Of a stretch of 64,000 bases of DNA, positions 36,955 through 45,934 are shown piece after piece; within the stretch, counting starts at the first letter, position 1, and each line of letters opens with the position of its first letter. The notes beneath the pieces were generated by a model. It was not told the origin of the DNA. It did not search any database and saw only the letters and a program-made list of their open reading frames with translations. The stretch lies in contig NZ_CP071632.1 in the NCBI RefSeq assembly GCF_017357385.1, positions 4,400,001 through 4,464,000 on the forward strand. Reading direction: 5' to 3'. The DNA comes from Rhizobium sp. NZLR1 (GTDB lineage: Bacteria; Pseudomonadota; Alphaproteobacteria; Rhizobiales; Rhizobiaceae). The translations under genes were made by a program, and so were the position numbers.

Positions 36955-38775
36955 TCAGCCTTCCAGCTCTTCGCGCAGCATTTCGAGCTCCAGCCACTCC
37001 TCCTCCATTTTCATCAGGCCGGCGCGTAGTTTTTCCATCTCGACGGCAAGCCGGTTGAAAGCTACGGGATCGCGCGTGAAAAGATTGGGATCGGCCATCA
37101 CCTGTTCGCGCTTGGCGATCTCGGCTTCGGCTTTCGCCATGTCCTTCGGCAGATTTTCCAGCGCGAATTTCTGCTTGAAGGAAAGCTTGCCCCTCGAACT
37201 TCCAGCAGAAGACGCTGCCTCCTGGGTCTTCGGCCTCTCCGCCGCCTTCTCGGCCCGCTTGCGCTCCTCGATCGCGCCCTTGCGCTGCGCAAGCATGTCC
37301 GAATAGCCGCCGGCATATTCGATCCAGCGGCCGTCAGGTGCGTCCGCCATGGCAGGTGCGATCGTCGAGGTCACGGTGCGGTCGAGGAAATCGCGGTCAT
37401 GGCTGACGAGAATGACGGTGCCGGGAAAGCCAGCGACGATTTCCTGCAGCAGGTCGAGCGTCTCGATATCGAGATCGTTGGTCGGTTCGTCGAGGATCAA
37501 CAGGTTCGTAGGGCGCGAGAGAATCCGCGCCAGCATCAGCCGGGCGCGCTCGCCGCCGGAAAGGCTTCTGATCGGCGTCCGCGCCTGTTCCGGCTGGAAC
37601 AGGAACTCCTTCATGTAGCCGGTGACATGACGCTGTTCGCCGTTGACGAGCAGGTTTTCGCCGCGCCCATCCGTCAGGTAGTTGGCGAGCGTATCCTCGG
37701 GATCGAGATCCTCGCGTTTCTGGTCGAGTGTGGCGATCTCCAGATTGGTGCCGAGCTTGATCGTGCCGCTATCCGGGGAAAGCTGACCGGTCAACATCTT
37801 CAAGAGCGTCGTCTTGCCGGCACCATTCGGCCCAACCAGACCGATGCAATCGCCGCGGTGCACGCGGATCGAGAAGGGCGTGACGATTGCCCGGTCGCCG
37901 AAGCTTTTGGTGATCTTGTGAGCTTCGATCACCAGCTTGCCGGATTCCTGCGCGTCCGAAGCCGTCGCCTGCACCGAGCCCTGCGGCCCCTTATGGCCGC
38001 GATAATTCGAGCGCATCGTCTGCAACTCGCCGAGGCGGCGCATGTTGCGCTTGCGCCGCGCCGTGACTCCATAACGCAGCCAGTGCTCCTCGCGCTCGAT
38101 CGCCTTGCCGAGTTTATGCTGCTCCAGCTCCTCGGCCTCCAGCACCTGGTCGCGCCAGGCCTCGAAATGCGAAAATCCCCTGTCGAGCCGGCGCGAGGTG
38201 CCGCGGTCGAGCCAGACGGTTGCCGTCGAGACCTTTTCGAGAAAACGTCGGTCGTGCGAGATCAGCACCAGGGCGCTGCGCGTCTTCTGCAACTCGCCTT
38301 CCAGCCATTCGATGGTCGGCAGGTCGAGATGGTTGGTCGGCTCGTCGAGCAGGAGAATATCGGGCTCCGGCGCCAACACGCGGGCAAGGGCGGCCCGACG
38401 CGATTCGCCGCCGGACAGCATGCTCGGATGTTCCTCGCCGGTCAGCCCGAGATGCGACAGCAGATAGGTGACGCGATAAGGGTCGTCGCCCGGCCCGAGA
38501 CCGGCTTCGGCATAGGCATGGACGGTGTTGAAGCCGGCAAAATCCGGCGCCTGTTCGAGATAGCGCACCGTCGAGGAAGGATGACGGAAGACTTCGCCAG
38601 ACTGCGCCTCGACCAGGCCGGCGGCGATCTTCAGCAGCGTCGATTTTCCCGAGCCGTTGCGCCCGACCAAGCAGATTTTGTCCCCGGGCTCGATCTGCAG
38701 GCTAGCACCAGCCAGCAGCGGTGCGCCGCCGAAGCTCAGGAAGATATCGTCGAGTTTCAGAATGGGAGGGGCCAA
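36955..38775 (-). CDS. uup: ABC-F family ATPase (Uup-like)
   Basis: A soluble 606-residue protein with two ABC cassettes and no membrane domain. Walker A motifs are GRNGSGKST and GPNGAGKTT; signatures LSGGESRRAALAR and LSGGERARLMLAR; Walker B LLLDEPTNHLD and LILDEPTNDLD. The Lys/Arg-rich linker with RRKRNMRRLGEL is the ABC-F P-site tip region. The C-terminal 80 residues form a charged coiled coil as in Uup. These proteins bind the ribosomal E site or branched DNA. It is followed 3 bp upstream by the thiamine diphosphokinase gene on the same strand. Confidence 0.9.
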   Translation of the reverse strand: MAPPILKLDDIFLSFGGAPLLAGASLQIEPGDKICLVGRNGSGKSTLLKIAAGLVEAQSGEVFRHPSSTVRYLEQAPDFAGFNTVHAYAEAGLGPGDDPYRVTYLLSHLGLTGEEHPSMLSGGESRRAALARVLAPEPDILLLDEPTNHLDLPTIEWLEGELQKTRSALVLISHDRRFLEKVSTATVWLDRGTSRRLDRGFSHFEAWRDQVLEAEELEQHKLGKAIEREEHWLRYGVTARRKRNMRRLGELQTMRSNYRGHKGPQGSVQATASDAQESGKLVIEAHKITKSFGDRAIVTPFSIRVHRGDCIGLVGPNGAGKTTLLKMLTGQLSPDSGTIKLGTNLEIATLDQKREDLDPEDTLANYLTDGRGENLLVNGEQRHVTGYMKEFLFQPEQARTPIRSLSGGERARLMLARILSRPTNLLILDEPTNDLDIETLDLLQEIVAGFPGTVILVSHDRDFLDRTVTSTIAPAMADAPDGRWIEYAGGYSDMLAQRKGAIEERKRAEKAAERPKTQEAASSAGSSRGKLSFKQKFALENLPKDMAKAEAEIAKREQVMADPNLFTRDPVAFNRLAVEMEKLRAGLMKMEEEWLELEMLREELEG

Positions 38776-38778
38776 AAA

Positions 38779-39429
38779 TCAGACTCCGGAAAGATCATAG
38801 GGCCTGGCGAGCACGATCGCCCGGCCGCTGCGGAGCGAAAAGCGAATCTTGCTTTCTGCAACATTGGAAATGGTGCGCGACGAGCCGAAAGGCAGATGGA
38901 AATCGGCCAGCGGATAACGCGCATTCTCGATGGAAAGCCCGGTCAGCTCGCTGAACCCGAGCACGGAAAACAGGCTCCCCTTGGGAAGATCCAGCTCGAC
39001 CGTCCCGGCAAGCAGCGGCACTGCCTCTTCCTTGCCCGAGGTCAGCAGCACGTCGAAACCCTCCTCCGCCAGACTGACGGCCGACAGCAGATGCTGAAGC
39101 GCGTGGTCCGAGCGTTCGCCGCCAAGAGCACCGGCCAGAATCAGCCGCCGCGCACCCCGCGCGATCGCTTCCGACACGGCGATTTCGCCATCCGTCGCCG
39201 CCTTTGCCGCGGGATAGGGCTGTTTCGGCACATCGGGAAAGGCACCCTCGAGATCATCAGGCGTCGAATCGAAATCGCCGACCCAGAGCTCCGGCTCGAT
39301 ACCGAGTGCCACCGCATGCCGCATGCCGCCATCGGCCGCGATGGAACGGCTGCCGCCGATGGCTTGGCGCAGGCGCTCCGTCAGGCTGAGTTCGCCGCCG
39401 AGGAGAATGGTGAAGGTGGATGGGCTCAT
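38779..39429 (-). CDS. thiN: Thiamine diphosphokinase
   Basis: A 216-residue enzyme that pyrophosphorylates thiamine using ATP. Motifs are AADGGMRHAVALGIEPELWVGDFDS, the ATDGE metal site and GGERSDHALQHL. The ATG at 39429 has AAGG 9 bases upstream; another ATG at 39435 is too close to it. It is in one unit with the ABC-F gene, with a 3-bp gap. Confidence 0.9.
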   Translation of the reverse strand: MSPSTFTILLGGELSLTERLRQAIGGSRSIAADGGMRHAVALGIEPELWVGDFDSTPDDLEGAFPDVPKQPYPAAKAATDGEIAVSEAIARGARRLILAGALGGERSDHALQHLLSAVSLAEEGFDVLLTSGKEEAVPLLAGTVELDLPKGSLFSVLGFSELTGLSIENARYPLADFHLPFGSSRTISNVAESKIRFSLRSGRAIVLARPYDLSGV

Positions 39430-39506
39430 GGGCATTGCCCTTAGCGCAAACCGGGGGTCGAGGGGAAGGGGCGCCGGCGGATCGGCGCCATTTCCCTTCG
39501 AGCGCC

Positions 39507-39560
39507 ACTAGAACAGGATGTCGCCCGAAAACCGCACACACTTTTCGGCATCATGCTCTA
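39507..39560. repeat. Rhizobial intergenic palindrome overlapping a stop codon
   Basis: Arms CTAGAACAGGATG and CATCATGCTCTAG-like ends flank an ACCGCACACACTTTTCGG core, a sequence repeated widely in Rhizobium intergenic DNA. The right end (CTCTAG) provides the TAG stop codon of the MarR gene. Confidence 0.65.
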
Positions 39561-40082
39561 GCCCGGCGTATCCTTGTCGCGCGACCGGAAGACCGCCTCG
39601 TAACCGCCGATGAAACGCTCGAAAAGCATTGCGAAACGAGCGACATCCTGCTCAGGCCAGTCGGAGACGATCTCGGAGATGATCGCGAGTTTCTGCGCGA
39701 CGATCTCGGCCAGCAGATTCTGGCCGACCTCGGTCATGACAACGACAATCCGTCGCGCATCGGCCTGCGAAGCTTCGCGGCGCAGCACGTTCCGCCCGAC
39801 CATGTCGGCCACCACCCGGCTAGCCCGTGACGGATCGATGCGCAGCATCTCCGCGATCATGCCGACGGTGACCTCGCCGGCAGGCTTTGCCCTCCGCACC
39901 GCATCGAGCACGTCGAGATGCGAAAGTTCAAGGCCCGGTGCAGCACTCTGGATCGCCAGCCGGCCGATCAATCGCCGCCCGGTCATCAACCGCATGCGCC
40001 CCATGCTCCGGCCGATGCGAGGCACGTTTTCCTCAACCGGCTCTGGCTCGGTGGAAATGGTCTTGGTCAGCACTTCGTTCAT
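39558..40082 (-). CDS. MarR family transcriptional regulator
   Basis: A 174-residue winged-helix regulator. The DNA-binding part is TVGMIAEMLRIDPSRASRVVADMVGRNVLRREASQADARRIVVVMTEVG, the classic MarR recognition helix and beta wing. It is divergent from a DHA2-type efflux pump and most likely represses it, and itself, until a toxic ligand binds. Its stop codon lies inside a dispersed palindromic repeat, which suggests the original 3' end was replaced by repeat insertion. Confidence 0.88.
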   Translation of the reverse strand: MNEVLTKTISTEPEPVEENVPRIGRSMGRMRLMTGRRLIGRLAIQSAAPGLELSHLDVLDAVRRAKPAGEVTVGMIAEMLRIDPSRASRVVADMVGRNVLRREASQADARRIVVVMTEVGQNLLAEIVAQKLAIISEIVSDWPEQDVARFAMLFERFIGGYEAVFRSRDKDTPG

Positions 40083-40133
40083 GCCGGGACCATAACAGAG
40101 CCGCGGCGGAATTTGAATATGCCGATGTCATTA

Positions 40134-40170
40134 ATGTGCCATTGACAAATACATGCTGTTAGCACATAAA
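40134..40170 (+). promoter_or_regulatory. Promoter and probable MarR operator of the efflux gene
   Basis: TTGACA (40142-40147), 17-base spacer, CATAAA (40165-40170) form a good sigma-70 promoter for the MFS gene. Inverted half-sites ATGTGC (40134-40139) and GCACAT (40162-40167) straddle it, a sensible place for MarR repression. Confidence 0.6.
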
Positions 40171-40197
40171 AATCTACCCAACCCGGAATGATGCTCC

Positions 40198-41736
40198 ATG
40201 GATATGCAACTCGCGCCTGCGCCGCTCGTGACAGATCCTCGTCGCCGGCTCATCCTCTTCTTCTTCCTGATGACGGCCATGTTCATGGCGACACTAGATA
40301 ATCAGATCGTTTCCACGGCGCTGCCAACGATCGTCGGCGAGTTCGGCCATCTGGAGCGCTTCGGCTGGATCGGCTCGGCCTATCTGCTGTCGCTGAGCGC
40401 CGTCATGCCGGTTTATGGCAAGCTTGGCGATCTCTTCGGGCGCAAATACGTGATGATGACGGCGATCATGATCTTCACTGTCGGCTCGGCGGTCTGCGGC
40501 CTTGCGGTCTCCATGAACACGCTGATCGCCGCCCGCGTGCTACAGGGCCTTGGCGGCGGCGGCATCATGGTGTCGATCTTCTCCGTCAATGCCGATCTGT
40601 TCGAGCCGCGCGAGCGGGCCCGCTACCAAAGCTATTCCAGCCTCGTGTTGATGGCGTCAGGTGCGATCGGACCGGTGCTTGGCGGCACGATGAGCGACCT
40701 TTTCGGCTGGCGCTCGATTTTCCTCGTCAACGTGCCGATCGGCTTAATCGCACTTGCCGGCCTTGCCGTGATGCTGCCCTATCGCAAACCGCATCGCCGG
40801 CCCAAGATCGATTATGCCGGTGCGCTGCTTCTCGCCCTGACGACGACCAGCATCGTGCTTGCCACCGACAGCAGCGAACTCTTCGGCGCATTGGTCTCGC
40901 CACAGAGCATCGTCATCATCGCCTTCGGTATCGTTTGCGCCGTCGCCTGGGTGCTCGTCGAACGCCGCGCGCCGGAACCGATCGTTCCCCTACAGCTCTT
41001 TCGCAATTCGACATTCAGCCTGCTCCTGGTGATGTCGATCATGGGCGGCGCCATCGCCATCGGCATGGTCAACTATCTCGCCCTCTTCCTGCAGACCACC
41101 ACCGGCCTTTCGCCCTCTGCCGCCGGCGCGCTCTTCATTCTTCTGACGGGCGGCCTCGTCTGCGGATCGCTGTCCGCAGGCCGCATCATCTCAAAAACGG
41201 GGCGTTACAAGCCCTTTGCCATCGCAAGCCTGACCTGCAGCGCCATCGCCTTTGCGCTGATGTCGCAGATCCACGCGGGAACGCCGATCGCCTTCATCGG
41301 GGCGATCATGATGCTGCATGGCATCGGCATCGGCCTTGCCCAGCAGGTTCCCATCATCGGCGTACAGAATGCAGCGCCGGCCCGCGATGTCGGCGCCGCC
41401 ACCGGTTCGGTGACGCTGTCGCGCATGGGAGGTGCATCGATCGCCATTTCCATCTATGGCGCCATCATCGCCTCTCAGCTCGACAAGGTCGGCGTCTCCA
41501 TTCCCGGTGTTATCGATATCGAGCAGCTGACGCCGAAGATGATGGCCGCCCTTCCCGAAGCAAGCCGCCAGGCTGTCGCCGATGTCTATGCCGCCGCCTT
41601 CTCGCCGCTCTTCATGACCTCCTGTGCTATTGCCCTGATCGGCCTTGTGGCGGCCATCATGCTGAAACCTGTGCAGCTGCCCCGCGCCGGTGAAGCGAAG
41701 ATGCCGCAACCGACGACGGCGAATGCGGCGGAGTAA
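40198..41736 (+). CDS. MFS drug efflux transporter, DHA2 (14-TM, EmrB/QacA) family
   Basis: A 512-residue inner-membrane proton antiporter. It starts with the TM1 signature LDNQIVSTALPTIVGEFG and has the motif A loop GKLGDLFGRKYVM, motif C MASGAIGPVLGGTMSD, and about 14 hydrophobic spans. It is adjacent to and divergent from a MarR regulator, as is usual for drug or aromatic-acid efflux. No membrane-fusion partner lies next to it, so it may work alone across the inner membrane. Confidence 0.9.
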   Translation: MDMQLAPAPLVTDPRRRLILFFFLMTAMFMATLDNQIVSTALPTIVGEFGHLERFGWIGSAYLLSLSAVMPVYGKLGDLFGRKYVMMTAIMIFTVGSAVCGLAVSMNTLIAARVLQGLGGGGIMVSIFSVNADLFEPRERARYQSYSSLVLMASGAIGPVLGGTMSDLFGWRSIFLVNVPIGLIALAGLAVMLPYRKPHRRPKIDYAGALLLALTTTSIVLATDSSELFGALVSPQSIVIIAFGIVCAVAWVLVERRAPEPIVPLQLFRNSTFSLLLVMSIMGGAIAIGMVNYLALFLQTTTGLSPSAAGALFILLTGGLVCGSLSAGRIISKTGRYKPFAIASLTCSAIAFALMSQIHAGTPIAFIGAIMMLHGIGIGLAQQVPIIGVQNAAPARDVGAATGSVTLSRMGGASIAISIYGAIIASQLDKVGVSIPGVIDIEQLTPKMMAALPEASRQAVADVYAAAFSPLFMTSCAIALIGLVAAIMLKPVQLPRAGEAKMPQPTTANAAE

Positions 41737-42124
41737 CCGGATCGACCCCGCAGAATACCTCATCGGGAGGAGTTCCTTCCGCGATGATATTATCGGTGGT
41801 TGCAATTTTCTCGCATCGCTGTCGCTATCGGCTCGGTTACTTCAATCGGCCCGTTCTTTTTCTTCGCCACCGACGAATCTCCGCGTTGTGACGGAACTTT
41901 CGCCATAATTTCATCCGAGCGAAGGGAAGGCCTCACGATCGAGGCTGGCTAAAATGCAACGGCGCCACATTTAAACAGAGTCTCGCTATGCAACCGATGC
42001 ATAAATCAGCTACAGCAAGGACTTGTATCGGCCGATTGTGCAGCGCGAGATCAGGGGTGCGCACCTGTTGAATTCCCCTTGCCACGGTCGGTGCCAATCT
42101 GCGGCAAACCGGCAAGACAGCGAC
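41737..42124. other. Intergenic region, 388 bp
   Basis: No gene was recognised. A weak inverted repeat GCCTC (41930-41934) and GAGGC (41941-41945) is present, and there is no clear terminator after the MFS gene. The M48 reading frame is open back to 42023, but that extension adds no plausible signal sequence. Confidence 0.4.
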
Positions 42125-43669
42125 ATGATGCGGAGAACCAGACTGGACAGCTTGACGACGTGGAAATCGCCCGCGCTTTCCAGTGATGCCATCTCCGCGC
42201 CGCGGCGTTTCGCGCGTCGCCTGATGCTGCTTTCGGCCGTCGCAATGGCGCTGAATGGCTGTCAAACGCTGATCGACCAATCCTACCAGCCGAGCGTCTC
42301 GCCTTCTTCCAATCCGCAGATCGTCGACGAGGTGCAGAAGAACGATCCGCGCGCGGCGATGGGCGCCCGTGAGCATCCACGCATCGTCGCAAGCTACGGC
42401 GGCGAATACAAGGACGCCAAGACCGAGCGCCTCGTCGCCCGCATCGCCGGCGCGCTGACGGCGGTGTCGGAAAATCCGAGCCAATCCTACCGCATTACCA
42501 TCCTGAATTCGCCGGCGATCAACGCGTTTGCGCTGCCCGGCGGTTATCTCTACGTCACCCGCGGCCTGCTTGCCCTTGCCAACGACGCTTCGGAAGTCGC
42601 CGCCGTGCTATCGCACGAGATGGGCCACGTGACGGCGAACCACGGCATCGAGCGGCAGAAGCGCGAGGAGGCTGAGGTCATCGCCAGCCGCGTCGTCGCC
42701 GAGGTTCTCTCCAGCGATATCGCCGGCAAGCAGGCGCTGGCCCGCGGCAAGCTGCGGCTCGCCGCCTTCTCACGCCAGCAGGAACTGCAGGCCGATGTCA
42801 TCGGCGTGCGCATGCTTGGCGAAGCCGGCTACGACCCCTATTCCGCTGCGCGTTTCCTCGATTCCATGGCGGCTTACAGTCGCTTCATGTCGGTCGATCC
42901 CGAAGCCGACCAGAGCCTAGACTTCCTGTCGAGCCATCCGAATTCGGCGCAGCGCATCGAGCTTGCCCGCACCCATGCCCGGGCCTTCGGCCAGGAGGGT
43001 TCGGTCGGGGACAAGGGCCGCGACTATTATCTCGACGGCATCGACGGCCTGCTCTATGGCGACAGCCCTGAGGAAGGCTACGTGCGCGGCCAGACCTTCC
43101 TGCACGGCGGCCTCGGCATCCGCTTCGACGTGCCGCCGGACTTCCACATCGACAACAAGGTCGAAGCCGTAATGGCCACCGGCCCGAACGACATCGCCGT
43201 CCGCTTCGACGGCGTCGCCGACAATCAGAACCAGAGCCTCACCAACTATATCTCCAGCGGCTGGGTGACCGGCCTCGACCCGTCGACCATCCAACCGGTC
43301 ACCATCAACGGAATGGAAGCAGCCACAGCGCGGGCAAGCGCCGACCGCTGGGATTTCGATGTCACCGTGATCCGCAACAATTCGCAGATCTTCCGCTTCC
43401 TCACCGCCGTGCCGAAAGGCAGCGACGCCCTTGAGCCAACGGCCAATGTCCTGCGTGCGAGTTTCCGACGCATGACGCCGGCAGAGGCAGCCTCGCTCAA
43501 GCCGCTGCGCATCCGCGTCGTCACCGTCCGTCTGGGTGAAAACATCTCGACGCTCGCCGCCCGCATGATGGGTACCGACCGCAAGCTCGATCTCTTCAAA
43601 CTCATCAACGCCCTGCCCACGGGTGCAGCCGTTTCACCAGGCGATCGCGTCAAGATCATCGCCGAGTAA
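42125..43669 (+). CDS. M48 family metalloprotease, lipoprotein, with C-terminal LysM-like domain
   Basis: A 514-residue envelope protease. After a long n-region a hydrophobic stretch ends in the lipobox LNGC (near residue 45), so it is probably a lipoprotein. The zinc motif is HEMGH with the glutamate ligand in ELQADVIG, matching BepA/LoiP-like quality-control proteases. The last 50 residues (VVTVRLGENISTLAARMMG to SPGDRVKIIAE) look like a LysM-type domain that could bind peptidoglycan. The start is uncertain: ATGs at 42125 and 42128 lack a strong ribosome site. Confidence 0.85.
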   Translation: MMRRTRLDSLTTWKSPALSSDAISAPRRFARRLMLLSAVAMALNGCQTLIDQSYQPSVSPSSNPQIVDEVQKNDPRAAMGAREHPRIVASYGGEYKDAKTERLVARIAGALTAVSENPSQSYRITILNSPAINAFALPGGYLYVTRGLLALANDASEVAAVLSHEMGHVTANHGIERQKREEAEVIASRVVAEVLSSDIAGKQALARGKLRLAAFSRQQELQADVIGVRMLGEAGYDPYSAARFLDSMAAYSRFMSVDPEADQSLDFLSSHPNSAQRIELARTHARAFGQEGSVGDKGRDYYLDGIDGLLYGDSPEEGYVRGQTFLHGGLGIRFDVPPDFHIDNKVEAVMATGPNDIAVRFDGVADNQNQSLTNYISSGWVTGLDPSTIQPVTINGMEAATARASADRWDFDVTVIRNNSQIFRFLTAVPKGSDALEPTANVLRASFRRMTPAEAASLKPLRIRVVTVRLGENISTLAARMMGTDRKLDLFKLINALPTGAAVSPGDRVKIIAE

Positions 43670-43670
43670 A

Positions 43671-43694
43671 AAAATAGCCCGGCTTGCGCCGGGC
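43671..43694 (-). terminator. Terminator between the M48 and rpoH genes
   Basis: Perfect 7-bp stem GCCCGGC/GCCGGGC with TTGC loop. On the minus strand it is followed by a run of T, so it ends rpoH transcription. The plus-strand side has no T run. Confidence 0.75.
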
Positions 43695-43726
43695 CAGTCT
43701 GTGCTGCTGCAGGGAATAGTTTCGGT

Positions 43727-44590
43727 TCAGGCGTAAGCCGCCATATGCGGATCGGCGCTGACAAGCGCGCTGCGGAGCTTCTCCATCGCCCGGCTTTCGA
43801 TCTGCCGCACACGTTCCTTGGAAATGCCGAGATCGGCGCCGAGTTCTTCGAGCGTGGCACCGTCTTCCGCCAGACGCCGGGCGCTGATGATCTTCATTTC
43901 GCGTTCGTTGAGATGTGTCAGCGCCGAGGCGAGCCAGACGCGGCGCCGCTCTCCGTCGATCATGTTGGAAACCTGCTCGTCCGGTAGGGGATCATCGCTG
44001 ACGAGGAAGTCCATCTTCTCCGCACTCTCGGCATCGCCGGAGACCGAAGGCGCCTGCAGCGAGGCATCATTGCCGGAAAGCCTGGCGTCCATGGTCTGCA
44101 CATCGGAGAGGCTGACGCCGAGCGCCGCGGCGATTTCCTGGTGAATGGATTGCAGAGTCAGCTGCGTGTCACCCTTGGCGAGCTTGGCGCGCAGACGACG
44201 CAGATTGAAGAAAAGCGCCTTCTGTGCCGAACTCGTGCCGCCGCGCACGATCGACCAGTTGCGCAGGATATAATCCTGGATCGAAGCCCTGATCCACCAG
44301 CTCGCATAAGTGGAAAAACGTACGTCGCGTTCCGGCTCGAAGCGAGCGGCAGCCTCCAGAAGGCCGACATAGCCCTCCTGCACGAGATCGCTCATCGGCA
44401 GGCCGAAATTGCGGAACTTACCCGCCATGGATATGACGAGGCGCATATGGGCCATGGCGATCTGGTTGCGCGCGCCGCGATCATCGTGATCCTTCCAACG
44501 AATGGCAAGATCGTGCTCTTCCTGACGGGCGAGATAGGGGGCGGCCATCGCGATTTTGATCATGCGCCGATCTGCAGACATGTTCTTCAT
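43727..44590 (-). CDS. rpoH: RNA polymerase heat-shock-type sigma factor (RpoH2)
   Basis: A 287-residue group 3 sigma factor. Region 2 contains NFGLPMSDLVQEGYVGLLEAAARFEPERDVRFSTYASWWIR (core binding and -10 recognition), and region 4 LGISKERVRQIESRAMEKLR recognises -35. The RpoH box resembles QKALFFNLRR. Rhizobia often carry two RpoH proteins; sequence features and an EcfG-type promoter upstream point to the RpoH2 type, which acts in general and oxidative stress. The leader is about 290 nt long and holds a strong hairpin. Confidence 0.9.
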   Translation of the reverse strand: MKNMSADRRMIKIAMAAPYLARQEEHDLAIRWKDHDDRGARNQIAMAHMRLVISMAGKFRNFGLPMSDLVQEGYVGLLEAAARFEPERDVRFSTYASWWIRASIQDYILRNWSIVRGGTSSAQKALFFNLRRLRAKLAKGDTQLTLQSIHQEIAAALGVSLSDVQTMDARLSGNDASLQAPSVSGDAESAEKMDFLVSDDPLPDEQVSNMIDGERRRVWLASALTHLNEREMKIISARRLAEDGATLEELGADLGISKERVRQIESRAMEKLRSALVSADPHMAAYA

Positions 44591-44688
44591 TTCGATCTCC
44601 TGAAACAGGCCTCTCGCCCTAAATGAACAATAAAACGCACCTTCCGGAACATCGCTGTCCGGACTGAATGGGGTTCTGAATGCATGAA

Positions 44689-44720
44689 GGCCTCGCCCCT
44701 GGACTTTTCAGGGGGAGGCC
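44689..44720 (-). promoter_or_regulatory. Strong hairpin in the rpoH leader
   Basis: Arms GGCCTCGCCCCTG and CAGGGGGAGGCC pair with one mismatch around a GACTTTT loop, about 100 bp before the rpoH start. There is no T run after it on the minus strand, so it is more likely an RNA control element or an old terminator than an active terminator. Confidence 0.5.
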
Positions 44721-44889
44721 CTATTTCTCATCATGTACCGTTAAGACGGCCGGGCCGGACCTGTTTCTTCACGTTGCCGGATGGGCAATATTGAAAAGGC
44801 ATGATCCGCTCCTCATCGAACATTGACGGAATGACAGTTCGCCCGTCGAGGCCCATTGCCCTGCGAGCAGTCCGCAATTACGTGTGTTA

Positions 44890-44914
44890 AACGCGGCAGT
44901 CGAAAAAAAGTTCC
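44890..44914 (-). promoter_or_regulatory. Putative EcfG/RpoE2-type promoter of rpoH
   Basis: Minus strand: GGAAC (44910-44914), 16-base spacer, CGTT (44890-44893), an exact fit to the ECF15 general-stress consensus of alphaproteobacteria. In Sinorhizobium, rpoH2 is known to be under RpoE2. It begins 7 bases after the carD terminator stem, as expected for the next transcription unit. Confidence 0.7.
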
Positions 44915-44945
44915 AAAAAAAACCCGGCGCAAGCCGGGTTTTTTG
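44915..44945 (-). terminator. Bidirectional-looking terminator after carD
   Basis: Perfect 8-bp stem AACCCGGC/GCCGGGTT with GCAA loop, flanked by A run and T run on both sides. It lies 23 bp after the carD stop codon. Confidence 0.88.
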
Positions 44946-44967
44946 ATAGGGGAAAAACAGGGTCGCC

Positions 44968-45540
44968 TTATGCGGCTTCGTCCTGTGAGTCGTCTTCTTC
45001 TATCGCCTTGCCGCGTTTCGGACCCTTGTTGAGATTGGTCTCGACCAGGCGGACGGCTTCAGTTTCCGACATCTTGTTGACGGCGGCGATTTCGCGCGCC
45101 ATGCGGTCGAGCGCAGCCTCATAAAGCTGACGCTCGGAATAGGACTGTTCGGGCTGGTTTTCGGCACGATAGAGATCGCGCACGACTTCAGCGATGGAAA
45201 TCAGGTCGCCGGAATTGATCTTGGCATCATATTCCTGGGCACGGCGCGACCACATGGTGCGCTTGACGCGCGCTTTACCCTGCACGACCTTCAACGCACG
45301 CTCGACGAAATCCGTTTCCGAAAGCTTGCGCATGCCGATGCTCATCGCCTTGGCGACCGGAACCTTCAGCCGCATCTTGTCCTTTTCGAAATCGATAACG
45401 AAAAGTTCGAGCTTCATGCCGGCAACTTCTTGCTCTTCGATAGCGGTGATGGTACCGACGCCGTGAGCGGGGTAGACGATCGATTCACCGGTCTTGAAGC
45501 CATGGCGTGCGATGGAAGGCTTTTTCTGCTGAGTCGTCAT
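44968..45540 (-). CDS. carD: CarD family transcriptional regulator
   Basis: A 190-residue RNA polymerase-binding protein. The N-terminal Tudor-like domain reads GFKTGESIVYPAHGVGTITAIEEQEVAGM, which contacts the polymerase beta subunit; the C-terminal helical domain RVKRTMWSRRAQEYDAKINSGDL binds promoter DNA upstream of the -10 box. It stabilises open complexes, notably at rRNA genes. The ATG at 45540 was chosen; a TTG 9 bases earlier is also open. Confidence 0.92.
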   Translation of the reverse strand: MTTQQKKPSIARHGFKTGESIVYPAHGVGTITAIEEQEVAGMKLELFVIDFEKDKMRLKVPVAKAMSIGMRKLSETDFVERALKVVQGKARVKRTMWSRRAQEYDAKINSGDLISIAEVVRDLYRAENQPEQSYSERQLYEAALDRMAREIAAVNKMSETEAVRLVETNLNKGPKRGKAIEEDDSQDEAA

Positions 45541-45934
45541 TCTATTCAAAAACTCCCTGTTACGCTCCCGGCGGCGGCCGGAGCCGGGTCAGTCAGGCCC
45601 GGGTGAGACGGTAGTATCCGTCGGGTGACTTCACTCTGGTCCCATCGGGCAAAAGCAAAGAACTTCTTGCGCACGATCTTGGGACCCGGCGCTCAAAGCG
45701 TTGATATGTCACGGAAACCGCGTGCGGATTGGTTTTGCTTTCGTGATGGTTTTGGGCATGCGTCATGCCACAAATGGAACAGTAGCCAAAACCTATCATA
45801 AAAATATGAGGAAATCAATAATTTGCTTCGCTTGAGTCATGCGGGCAACACATGTCACCCATATGCCTCCCGCAGCTTTTAAAACGTTTCGCCCCGCGGC
45901 CGCCCGAATCCGGCGACCGAATATGGCCGCCGTC
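45541..45934. other. Intergenic region between carD and fdxA, 394 bp
   Basis: Presumed to hold the carD promoter; the stretch around 45780-45830 is AT-rich. A 68-codon minus-strand frame (45593-45799) begins with a CxxC pair but lacks a ribosome site and family resemblance, so it is not called. Confidence 0.45.

Noticed and set aside
37399..39444. 681-codon plus-strand frame opposite the ABC-F and thiN genes
   Set aside because: Antisense shadow; both minus-strand genes have complete family motifs and matched starts.
41930..41945. Terminator after the MFS efflux gene
   Set aside because: Only a 5-bp stem, no T run and nearly 200 bp from the stop codon.
45593..45799. 68-codon minus-strand frame starting with a CxxC pair between fdxA and carD
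   Set aside because: No ribosome site, no continuing zinc-finger pattern and no recognised family; it lies where the carD promoter is expected.
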